64,000 bases of DNA from Lotus japonicus (Eukaryota; Streptophyta; Magnoliopsida; Fabales; Fabaceae): NCBI RefSeq assembly GCF_012489685.1, contig NC_080045.1, positions 44,920,627 to 44,984,626 of the forward strand, written 5' to 3'. The position numbers and the translations under genes were made by a program. How positions within the stretch are numbered: the first letter of the stretch is position 1; every line of letters starts with the position of its first letter. Below the pieces are notes generated by a model. That model was not told the DNA's origin. It ran no database searches and saw only the letters and a list, made by a program, of their open reading frames with translations. Positions 28,969-38,698 of this stretch are shown here, piece after piece.

Positions 28969-29180
28969 CCCAACCGGCCCAATAGAGGTAGTTACACTTA
29001 TCAGGCCCAGCTCCCACGCTATAAATAGGGAGCGGTTACCAATTGTAAGAGACTCTAGGCTCATTTGCTAAATAATACATGAAATTCAGTTATATTATCT
29101 TTCTAACTTTCTCTCTCTAAGTGCAATTTCTCTACACTAGGGGCTATACCCTCTCTTAATGTTCATGGCAAGAACAATTT
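28969..29180 (+). repeat. truncated LTR related to the Tat-like family
   Basis: It matches the right part of the solo LTR at 46425-46724, including the TATA region CTATAAATAGGGAG and the end GTTCATGGCAAGAACA. The left third is deleted in this copy, with the junction just after AATGTTAC near 28957. Confidence 0.8.
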
Positions 29181-29639
29181 CTTACACAATTTTTTTAAAC
29201 ATGTATTTTCCACTTAAATAATTTGTTCGAATCAGGTATGTAGGGTCTCTTTGGGTAAAAAGTTAATTCTATTAAGTATTTAACGCAATTGGATCATGGG
29301 TTTATGGTTTAGCATCGTGTATTTCTCCATTTTTGTCCACCCTGATTAATATTGATTTTAGTTTTTCCTCGGCTTAACCGATGTTTAATCTCACACTCAG
29401 TTGAAAGTAATAAATGAGCTTAACTTGTGGTCTTGCCTTATCTTTTCAGTTACTTTTCTAAGATAGAAACAACCTTTAATTTTAGAAAATGCCAACTTGG
29501 ATCTAGACAAATTATAAAATATATATATCGCGTCACTTCCTTTCCCATTCACTCCAAAATCCATTTCTTTCTCTATATCCTCCCCTTTCTCTCCTCATCC
29601 TCCTCATCCTCATCCTTATCCTCATTCCATCCTCATCCT

Positions 29640-29649
29640 CCTCCCCCCC

Positions 29650-29721
<72 letters not shown>

Positions 29722-30229
29722 AACTTTCCCTCATCTTCCTGATCTTTCCCTATCACCCTTTGTCCAGAAACCCTAAATGTAACCCTGCACTTTGCATTGC
29801 TTCGGTGGATACAACATTCGTAACGATCTTTGATTACATCTTCTCTATCATCGCAATCGGCGTCTTCATCTTCAACGCTATCAGGTACAAGTTTTGTTTC
29901 CTTTTTTCCATTTTCATTATTCTCATGTTTTGTTTTATTTAGATAATATGTAAAGTAGAATTTACAACACTCTCTCTCTCTTTCTCTAACTTTACCTCAT
30001 CTTCTTGATCTCTCCCTATCGCCCTTTGTCCAGAAACCCTAAATGTAACCCTGCACTTTGCATTGCTTCGGTGGATACAACATTTGTAGCGATCTTTGAT
30101 TACATCTTCTCTATCATCGCAATCGGCGTCTTCATCTTCAAAGCTATCAGGTACAAGTTTTTTTTTCCTTTTTTCCATTTCTGTTTTTTTCCATTTTCAT
30201 TATTCTCATGTAAAGTAGAATTTACATCA

Positions 30230-30264
<35 letters not shown>

Positions 30265-30500
30265 TCTAACTTTACCTTATCTTCCTGATCTAATCGCCCT
30301 TTGTCCAGAAACCCTAAATGTAACCCTGAGCTTTGCATTGCTTCAGTGGATTCAACATTTGTAGAGATCTTTGATTACATTTTCTCTATCATCGCAATCA
30401 GACATTCATCTTCAACGTTATCAGGTACAAGTTGTGTTTCCTTTATTCCATTTATGTTTTTTTCATTTTTATTATTCTCATGTTTGATTTCATTTAGATA
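29640..30500 (+). repeat. triplicated CT-tract plus leader-exon-like unit (copy A)
   Basis: Three units, with the phrase AAACCCTAAATGTAACCCTG at about 29768, 30034 and 30309, each have a CT tract followed by ~120 bp ending in ATCAG/GTACAAG, a good splice-donor context. The F-box start downstream is directly preceded by a splice acceptor (32727-32736), so these could be alternative 5' leader exons; that is inference. Each unit has an open frame of ~40 codons, but no known domain. Confidence 0.7.
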
Positions 30501-31459
30501 ATATGTAAAGTAGAATTTGCATCACTCCTAGTTGCCTAGTCAATGCTGCAATTAATGTTCTCCGAATAACTTCCAAGAAACTCAATAGGTAAATTGGCGA
30601 TGCATTTATACATAAGCTTTTATTTTGTTTTAAATGTTTTTGATTCATTGCACTTTTTAATTTTGTTTTTCTATTAAAACATATGCTAGTGCTTTGCTAA
30701 AAATAATCTTTGATATAATGGAGACTAGGATGTACCTTTTTTATTTTGCTCCACAAGTGCACTAAGGTGCATTTTGACCAAATAAATCTTCTTTCTCGCT
30801 CCCACTCTACCCTTCCTTCCTCCCACTCTACTTCTTCCAATATGCTCCTCGCTCCTTCATCTTCCTCGCCCCAAATCATCCACCATCAATCTACCAAGCC
30901 TTCTTCAAATCGGACAATAACTCATCACCATGAAATCGATGCTTACAACCTTCACCATCGATATCTACGCAGCCTCCTTCAAATCCACCAACAACCCATC
31001 ACTTCTACTTCTCTTCCTCCTCCTTCAACCTCCATTAGCCACAACCTCCACTGCCACCCACCACGAGAACCACCACCGCTCAACCCTCACTTTAAGCCTT
31101 CAACCATCACCCAATCATCATCCTGCGCAAACCCGCAGTTATGCCCAAACCAAAAGCATTCTTCAACAAATTATTCATCTAAAAACATAGGAGCAATCTG
31201 ATAAAGGAGAAACCTTTCTCGTTTAAGGAGTGGAAACTTAGAAACAAAGGGGAGAAAAGGAGAGAATGTTAAAACCATTTTTGTCCATACTCTCTACTTC
31301 TACTCTTATTCCTAAAGCATATATGGCTTGAAGAAGGATTGGTTGCAGTTTAAAGATTGTCGTCGTGGGTTGAAAAAGTGGTGTGGAGATTGTAATGTGG
31401 CGGTGATATTTGGGAGTGAGAGAAAAAAGCTTTTTATGGTATCACAATAACCCTTTTAG
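30501..31459. other. spacer with low-complexity frames, no recognised gene
   Basis: Contains a Ser/His/Pro-rich frame (about 30746-31201) that is also open in copy B. It has no ATG at its start and no known domain, and the similarity reflects the recent duplication, so it is not called as a gene. Confidence 0.5.
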
Positions 31460-32130
31460 TGCAAATTCAATCCTAGATTTAAAGTAATGTGTAGACTAGA
31501 CTCTTAATTCTAATTAAATAAGAAAATAAGTCTATTTAAGAAGTAATCTAAATTAGCTAAAATAAGATCACGATATGATAAGACACTCTAAGATATTACA
31601 ATGTATCTTCATATTCTAACACTCTCCTCAAATTTAAGCTAACTAAGCTTAAACCTTCTCACAAATATAACCTTTAGAAAAAAAGTAAAAAGTAATAAGT
31701 CTGCATTGCCTTTGTCATTTCTTCCATTGTCATTTCCATACCCATAGAGAAGAGGAGAAACCAAAGAGAAAAGAATATAACTCATTGTCATTGTGAACCA
31801 CCAATCTGCGTCTCGATCAAGAACAACACAATTCAAAGACACCATACCTCTATTACCAATATAGAGATAATCAACCTTTTTTTATGCTTCAGGACACCAT
31901 AACAAATATTCTAGAGTATATGGCGGTGGTTTTCCAAAGTTGAAGTCGTCGGAACCCATGGGATGACACGCCACCTTGTGCCATTATCAAGGAAAGGACA
32001 CCTCCGCAATGAACCTTGCGTCGCCTTTGGGAGAAGGGCATGGCCTTACACTGTCATGGGAAGGAGGGTTCGACACAAACATTGCACTATCGTGAGTAGA
32101 CGGAGAGCGAAAGAGATAGATAGATAGATA

Positions 32131-32180
<50 letters not shown>

Positions 32181-32643
32181 AGGAGGGACCATGTCCTTGC
32201 ACGGTCGGGGAAGGCATTGCTGCCATCTAGCACTGTTGGACTAGCACAGTGGTTATAGGAAGCCATTGTTAGGGAAACGAAAAGAGTTGAAGAGACAGAG
32301 AAAATGAGACATTTATTTTTTAGGGGAGAAGTGATCGAACCTACACTCTAAAGTTGGATCCATGAAATTTGTTTCAAGATCAAACCTACTCTTGATGTCA
32401 TGTTGAGTGAAGCAATGCGAAAAAAAAGAGGGAGAAGAAAAATAGAGAAGAGAAGTGGAATTGCGCTTAAAAGATAAAATTCTTACACATATTTCTAGTA
32501 ATGGGTAGACTTATAATCATAATTAAATAACAAAATAAATCAATTTAAGCAATAATTTAATTACGTAAAGTAAAATCAAGATATGAGAAGATAGTCTATG
32601 ATATGATTAAGTTGTTATAAGATATCTTTTTCATATTCTAACA
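31460..32643 (-). mobile_element. degenerate non-autonomous copia-derived element (copy A)
   Basis: On the minus strand a 243-bp LTR (32643-32401) starts TGTTAGAATATG and ends CACTCAACA, followed by a decayed primer-binding site (TGACATCAAGAG, 32400-32389). The second LTR starts TGTTAGAATATG at 31621, just after a purine tract (AAATTTGAGGAGAG), and fades near 31460. Only a short MASYNHCASP-like gag start remains inside, next to GATA/GA microsatellites (about 32113-32180). The LTRs are strongly diverged, so it is old. It sits in the presumed 5' leader intron of the F-box gene. Confidence 0.72.
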
Positions 32644-32736
32644 GGTACTCATCAATTAAAACATATGTTTATCATAACACAATGACAATAACTATTATTA
32701 TTTATAAACAGAATTATCAATTGTTTTGTTTGCAGG

Positions 32737-34542
32737 ATGACTTCTTGTTCAAGAGTAGTGAAAGAAGCGAATGAGGAGAGCACTGAGAGGCCAAACTGGC
32801 TTGAACTTCCTAAAGAAGTGACTTCAAATATATTTCAAAAACTTGGTGCGTTGGAAGTTTTAACTAGTGCGCGCCAAGTTTGCTCTCTATGGTGGAATAT
32901 CTCTAAGGAGCCTCTCATGTGGCGTACCATTGACCTGACCAAACCCCCACACTATCCACAACCAACATTAGTGAATCTTTGCTGCTATGCCATTGAACAA
33001 AGTTGTGGTCATTTAGAAGACATTAGTATTGAGTTTTTTGCCACCGACAAAGTCCTGAAATGCATCGCTAACAAGTAAGGCTTGTTATCATTTTCATTTG
33101 GCCCGCATCCATTTTTTATGGTTGGGATGAATTATGATAGTTTTATCTATTCTCATTTTTAAATATTGAAATAGTAAATACACAAATCATACAACTCATT
33201 AATCTCATTTTTAAATACTAAAATAGTAGAGACACAACTCATACACCTCCCAACGATCATTTATCTTTTTTAATCTTAATTTCTCACTTTTTTTTATTTG
33301 GGATGTCTACACAGTTCATGAAGTGTCTACTAGACATTGTCCTAGTTTTATATACCAAAATATATTTTTTAATCTAGCACATGTATCATCATCTACAAAA
33401 GACAATACATTTTTTTTGAAAACAGAACAAATATGATTTATTAACTGGAATGACAAGATGTACATTGCTTGGATTACAGTTTAAAAACAAACTACTGTAA
33501 TCCACCTCTTAGGCGAGTAGACAAAGCAAATAAGTCTCATTAAAACATTACAAGGGAAAACCCAGCGGGAAAAAAACCCTAGTAAGAAAAAGAGTACCCA
33601 AATGCTAAGCCACTAATTAGCCTATCTCATGACAATCACAACTACAACTTTCTCATAATACATCATTTGTTACCATGTGAATGAATAAAATTATCTTCCA
33701 TCCTCACAGTAGCGTCCCATATAGCAACAAACTAGCCATACCATGTGCATACCAAGCTTTCTCTCAGTGTATACACCACTAACTGTTCCACCACTACAAG
33801 AGTACCCCGTTACAACAACAAGAACAACACGAGATTAAAAACAATACATTTTATTTTCTATGCTTGCTACCATATTTTTCTTTATTTTTCAGTGATTGGA
33901 CAATGATCATTTATATTTTTATTTATTTATTTTGAAAAAATAGCATGTATAAATTTTAGTGACAACTCAATCATTATTATAATTATGTATTTGGTATCAT
34001 AGTTTAGTTTAATCAAGTTAGCTTTTATTTGTTTCTTTGTTTTTTTTCAAATTTACAGTGGAAGTCACCTACGACGAATGAGGCTTGTAAAATGTTGGGC
34101 AGTTTCAAATAAAGGATTGCGAGAGGCTGTAATCAAGCTTCCATTGCTGGAGGAGTTTGAAATTTCATTTAATAACGTATTATATGATACCATTGCAGTT
34201 ATGGGTCAATTTTGCCCACTTTTGAAAGTGTTGAAATTAAATATGTGCCCATACAAACACTTCAAGTATGATGATGAGGCATTAGCTATTGCAAGAAACA
34301 TGCCCAACCTACGTCATCTCCAACTTATGGGAAACTGGCTCACAAATTATGGCTTGATTTTCATTCTTGACAGTTGTCTTCATCTTGAATCTCTGAATCT
34401 CAAGGCCTGTAAGAATATTGACTTGAGCGGAAGTTTGGGGGAAAGGTGTTATAAGCAAATCAGAGAGGTACATTTTTCAAAAGACTCAAGTGATCGTGAG
34501 GTTGAAGAGGCATATCATGGCATGGTCTATTTCAATATTTAG
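32737..34542 (+). CDS. F-box/LRR protein, SKIP19/FBL23 type (copy A)
   Basis: Substrate-recognition subunit of SCF ubiquitin ligases; the target is unknown. Exons 32737-33074 and 34059-34542 join in frame (phase inside an Asn codon) across a 984-bp GT-AG intron, giving 273 aa. The F-box is at residues ~18-65 (NWLELPKEVTSNIFQKLG...VCSLWWNISKEPLMWRTIDL), followed by degenerate LRRs (LRRMRLVKCWAVSNKGL, LPLLEEFEIS, CPLLKVLKLN, MPNLRHLQLMGNW, CLHLESLNLKACKNID). A splice acceptor directly before the ATG implies a spliced 5' leader. The frame is intact. Copy B differs at eight residues. Typical family members are about 290-310 aa, so this is slightly short. Confidence 0.93.
33396..33840. repeat. insertion-like segment in the F-box intron
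   Basis: The intron contains a stretch with phrases such as AAAACATTACAAGGG and AACCCAGCGGGAAAAAA that look like the end of a retroelement in inverse orientation. The same stretch is in copy B's intron (about 50970-51400), so it predates the duplication. The family was not identified. Confidence 0.4.
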
Positions 34543-34865
34543 TTGTGTTGATTATATGTTCATATCTGAAGTGTGGACCACCTGGTGGTACCGTTCCATA
34601 TGACATTTAATGCTTTTCTTGCAAGAGACTTGGTATTTCTTTTGAATGGCATGGTATTTTCATTTTTGTAATAGTTAACTTAAGTTGAGATATAATTTCA
34701 AACTTATTAGTAGCTAGATGCTTTATTAAGATGATTTAAGTTTTATTTTTCTTTTGAATCTCATTGGCTTCAATGTGGTATGTTAATGTGTGAAGGTTCT
34801 TTTTTTATTCTTTCTTAGGAACCATATTGAAAATAATTATTTTCTCATTCATTTTAAAAATATGA

Positions 34866-35876
34866 GTTAAATATGTTCCAAGTCCCTGATATATTCTATC
34901 AAATTCAAATAGGTCATTAGAATTTTTTTTATGAACTTTGGTGGTTGACAAATTTTTTTCAATTCAAATACGTACAAGTGATGTAATGTACTCGCATGCC
35001 CAATCAACGTGGACTTTTACATGACTTTTGATCTTTCTAAAACTTCTTTAATCAATATTGGTCCTACCCTTTCTTCCTCTTCCTCTTCCTCCCCCTGCTT
35101 AACCTTCACAACTACCTGCACCCGATTCCCACCTCCTCCTCCTCCTCCTCCTCCCCCCTCTCCCTTTCCCTACCTTCGCAATCCCTTTCCCGACCTTCAC
35201 CTACCTTCCTCTCCTTCTTCCATCATTTATGTTTGCTTAAGGGTTTTTCATTTCGGTTTCTGAAAAATGATGAAAATTATTTTAATGCGTTTTTCTAATT
35301 TTCTCTTATTTTATCATGGAATAAATATTTTTCAGTTGAGTCCAGATCACAAAATGATTGTTGTGTGTTTTTGGTGTAGTCTTATTGTCGAATTTGAGTC
35401 GAAGCTCGGGAAGATAGCTGCATGAAAAAAATGAATTTAAATTTTAACTATTCCTATCTTTTTGGTACGAGAACAATCTATGGAGCTCAGCTTGCCCCAT
35501 TCTCTTTTTGGAGAATTATTTTTATCAAGTGTGAAAATTGCTTAGTGAGAGGTGGGGAAAATGGTTGTTGAGGTAGGGAAGGGGGATGTGGAGGATGAGT
35601 AGTGGTTGCGTGGGAGCTAGGATGATGTTGTGGAGGGTGATTGGCAGGAGGAAGATGAAGAGGAAAAAGAAAAATGACCAAAAGTAATTAAAGAAATTTT
35701 AGAAGTACCAATAGGGATGTGAAAAGTACACGTAAATTGTTAATGTGTGCACCATGTTGTCGCTTATCCTTATTTGAGGTAACAAAAATTTGCCAGGACC
35801 AAAAGTAATAAAAAATTTCTAAGAACCTATTTGGATTCGATCATATATGTCAAGAACTTGGAACCTGTTTAACCCT
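34866..35876. mobile_element. old Mutator-like element (copy A)
   Basis: The left end GAGTTAAATATGTTCCAAG and right end (inverse of AGGGTTAAACAGGTTCCAAG) match imperfectly over about 75 bp. No exact target duplication is left. The interior has proline-rich low-complexity frames only. The same element is in copy B (52428-53424), so insertion predates the duplication. Confidence 0.68.
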
Positions 35877-35975
35877 AAAACTATTATCATCTCTGGCATT
35901 TACAATCATTTGTAAACCTACTATCATGTTCATTCTAACATTCCATAGCAGGGCATACATAATCATAAACAAATA

Positions 35976-36185
35976 TCTAGGTCGAGGCTGAAGTGCCCTT
36001 AATAGCATGTTCATCTATCATGTATGTCCATAACATTTCAGAATCATACATATCAATCACAATCAAGATTTCTAGGTCGTAGACGAAGTGCCCTTAATAG
36101 CATACTCATCTATCATGTATGTCCATAACATTTCACAATCATACATATCAATCACAATCAAGATTTCTAGGTTGTAGCCGAAGTA
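35976..36185. repeat. 95-bp tandem repeat at the right end of copy A
   Basis: Units start TCTAGGTCG at 35976 and 36071, with a partial third at 36166. Copy B has a single unit (53526-53620) and then breaks off at about 53636, in the next unit's first bases. Confidence 0.85.
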
Positions 36186-36331
36186 CCTTTACCTCGAAGG
36201 TACGCTTTCTTAAAAGTCTCAGGTTGCTCCTTGAAGCTAGGTCTACACTCGAAAATGTCATACCAACGAACAGACATAGTCATGTTACTAATCGGACAGT
36301 TGGATCGATCATAAACCCATGCCCTTATTGA

Positions 36332-36691
36332 TCACGAAATTCCCCCCAAAAACCTTGAATTCAAAACCTTTTTCCTTTGCAAGATCAAAGCTTTCTTTTT
36401 AAAGGTTTTTGCTTGAAGATCATAAGAACATTTGAAGAAAAACATAATTACAAAAATATCAAAGATGGCATCAACCATCTCATCCGTAAGCTTGCTTAGA
36501 GAATCAGAAACATTGGTGATTGCGATTGGGGTGGTCAGAGAGCCTTCACCAACACTCGCCTTGCGCAGCTTCTTAATCAGAGCCATAGGCTTGCGGGTCA
36601 AACCGCGCTGAAACCTGAAACAAATTGATTCATATTGTAAGAACAAACAATGAAAATGAAACGAGATTTGCATTAGAATCAGAAAGAACAA
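36332..36691 (-). other. chimeric frame: RPS15 exon 3 joined to unknown sequence
   Basis: Reading on the minus strand, the duplicated exon 3 (...[12 protein letters not shown]) does not meet its intron donor but runs straight into about 37 new codons (SVGEGSLTTPIAITNVSDSL...), then lower-complexity sequence to a stop at 36332. I do not recognise the fused part. Similarity to RPS15 stops exactly at the exon border. It could be chance read-through or an exon-shuffling product; no transcript evidence is available. Confidence 0.45.
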
Positions 36692-36979
36692 ACAGTGAGA
36701 GAGAGTGAGAGAGAGGGATTCGTTACCTTATGCGAGCACGAGCAGAGAAAAGCTTAACAAGCTCATCGGTGGACATATCCAAGAAAGCATCGAGATCAAC
36801 ACCACGGAAATTGAACTTCTTGAAAGTCCTCTTCTTCGGAACTCCTGCGGCAACATCGGTTTCCACATCCGCCTGAAAAAAATCTCGAAAACCAAATCAC
36901 CAACACTGTGATTCCATTCGATTTCAATGGCAAGAAGAAATGGAAGAGAAAGAGAGAACAGTGAATCGATTCTCACCAT
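36557..36979 (-). pseudogene. truncated RPS15 copy (coding exons 1-3 only)
   Basis: Exons match RPS15 at 36977-36979 (ATG), 36727-36872 and 36557-36614, and the splice sites inside are kept. Exon 4, encoding over half the protein including the uS19 core, is absent. Exon 2 carries changes such as LDALLD to LDAFLD and an Arg to Ile near its end. The promoter is split by the Tat-like element inserted at 37066, about 87 bp upstream of the ATG. It is not a functional ribosomal protein gene. Confidence 0.93.
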
Positions 36980-37065
36980 GGCTGCAACTCGCTCCTTGCT
37001 GCTACTGCTTCTTCTTCTTCTTCTCACTAGATTGCTAGGGTTTTTCGCTTCTTGCAATTTGACGG

Positions 37066-37385
37066 TGGACTGGGCGAGACCCCAGGGTCCCTCGCCCAGG
37101 AGCGCCAGCTTAGGGCGACGAGCGGACCAGGGACTTGGGCCTCCGCCCAGAGGCCCAACCGGCCCATTAGGAAGGGTTTAAGGCGCCAAGCCCAACTCCA
37201 CATCTATAAATAGGGGATGAATACCAATTGTAAGGGACTCTTAGCTCATTTGTGAAATAATAAGATTGAAATTCAGTTACTTTCTCTCTCTAAAGCGGTT
37301 ACGCTCTCATTCTCTCTAGGAATCTCACATCACGTTCCTTACACTCTAGGTACTATACCTCATCTCAATGTTCTTGGATAGAACA
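37066..37385 (+). repeat. 5' LTR of Tat-like element 1
   Basis: Starts TGGACTGGGCGAGACCCC and ends GGATAGAACA. A TATA box (CTATAAATAGGGG, about 37204-37216) marks the promoter, followed by a CT-rich start region. The inner edge meets the primer-binding site. Confidence 0.93.
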
Positions 37386-37405
37386 TTTGGCGCCGTCTGT
37401 GGGGA
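37386..37405 (+). other. primer-binding site of Tat-like element 1
   Basis: The sequence TTTGGCGCCGTCTGTGGGGA starts right after the LTR. TGGCGCC-type sites are typical of plant gypsy elements. Element 2 has the same site with one change (60319-60338, minus). I leave the tRNA species open. Confidence 0.75.
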
Positions 37406-37529
37406 ACGGTAGATTTCGATTCCCGGACTACGTTAATTGCGATTTGATCCAGAGAAGTTCGATTTTCTGTGTGATTTTCTTCGATTTTTAGATTTTTCGG
37501 TCGAGTTCTTCGTCTCACTAGCGAAGATC

Positions 37530-38510
37530 GATGGAGACACGTCGTCGACGATGCGGCGAAGATCAGGCGCGGCGGCGCAGTTCACCTCTGCGCTGCGTGA
37601 GAGGCAGGCCGTGACGCGAGCAGGTTCACCGTGAAGAAACCGATCAGTGAACTCCTCTGCCACCACCTCCACCTCCTCCTTCTCCAACGCCTCCACTACC
37701 TTCTTCGCCAACTTCACCGAAGCAGCAGAGGTCACCGGTGCATTCACCCGGAGCTTCGGGAGAGGAGACTCCGACACCTCAAGCATCGATCTCCTGACAA
37801 GATTGGAGGCGCTTGATCCGTAGCGTCGATGATATACGACAGCGAAACGATTACTTACAGGAATAGTTGGAATATTATCGTTACGAGCAACAGGATGAAT
37901 GGGAGCGCGAAGCGGAAGCTGTGGCTGAATTTGAACCGTTCTCGGCGGCAGTAAGGGAGGTACCTGGCTATCACGGATAACATGAAGAATGTTGTCCTCG
38001 AGACGTATAGCGGGAAAGCTGATGAGGAGCACCTGCTATATTTTAACACAAAAATGGTAATTAGTGCCGCTTCCGACGTTGTAAAGTGCAGGATGTTTCC
38101 AGCTACGTTCAAAAGCACGGCCATGGCGTGGTTCACAACTCTACCCCGAGGATCCATCAGGAATTTTCGTGAATTCTCATCAAAGTTCCTCGTCCAGTTT
38201 TCCGCCAGTAAAACCAAGAGGTGACCATTGAGGATCTGTACAATGTCTGCCAGTCCGAGGGCGAGACTCTGAAGCCGTACATGAAATGATTCAGCGCGGC
38301 GTCCGTCAAGATTGAGGAATCAGATCCGCATGCTTGTGCGCGTGCCTTCAAGAACGGGTTGCAGCCGGGGAAGCTGAATAGCAAATTGAGCCGTAAGCCG
38401 GCTCGGTCCATCGCAGAGATCCGCACGCGAGCAAACACCTACATTCTGGACGAGGAGGATGATGCTTTCAAGCGAAGGCACGCGAAAAATGAGAAGGATG
38501 GCGATTAGAG
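37530..38510 (+). pseudogene. decayed gag (capsid) region of Tat-like element 1
   Basis: The Retrotrans_gag-type motif is clear at 37982-38224 (EEHLLYFNTKMVISAASD, CRMFPATFKSTAMAWFTTLP, FREFSSKFLVQFSASK). A one-base loss near 38220 shifts the frame. After it ...EDLYNVCQSEGETLKPYMK meets a TGA where Arg is expected, and another stop follows near 38505. The first part (from 37530) also has stops. This gag cannot be translated as one protein. Confidence 0.8.
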
Positions 38511-38698
38511 GGACGCCTCGCTAGAAGGAAAACAGAGTAAGGAGAGAGGAGAGGGCAGCAAGAGGCGAGACAGGAAAGTGAGGATAGGGGAAAAGGCTAT
38601 GAAGGAGCCATTGTACCCTAAGAGGGAAAATTTCGAGCGCCGCAGACCGTGGCATCTCCCTTCGGCGAGAGGAGTCAGGGAAAATTCTAAATGCACAT

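Larger units (their letters stand above)
28162..36185. repeat. segmental duplication, copy A
   Basis: Copy A runs from RPS15 exon 3, through its promoter, the leader repeats, a copia relic, the F-box gene and a Mutator-like element, to a 95-bp tandem repeat. The same order and orientation recur in copy B (36557-37065 plus 46006-53636). By eye the copies agree at well over 90% of positions. Copy A has lost about 170 bp near 28950, relative to B, and has one more 95-bp unit at its right end. Confidence 0.95.

Noticed and set aside
30746..31201. 151-codon Ser/His/Pro-rich frame, also open in copy B (48374-48829)
   Set aside because: No ATG at the start, low complexity, and the copies are too recent for openness to mean selection.
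35009..35681. Proline-rich frames inside the old Mutator-like element
   Set aside because: Low-complexity CT/CCT repeats without conserved domains.
34862..35885. Attempt to assign a 9-bp target duplication to the old Mutator-like element
   Set aside because: The flanks AAAAATAT... and AAAACTATT do not match, so ends are given as approximate.
37433..38217. Long minus-strand frames opposite gag of Tat-like element 1
   Set aside because: They mirror the gag sequence, have no domain and no counterpart in element 2; the real antisense frame is at 41301-43808.
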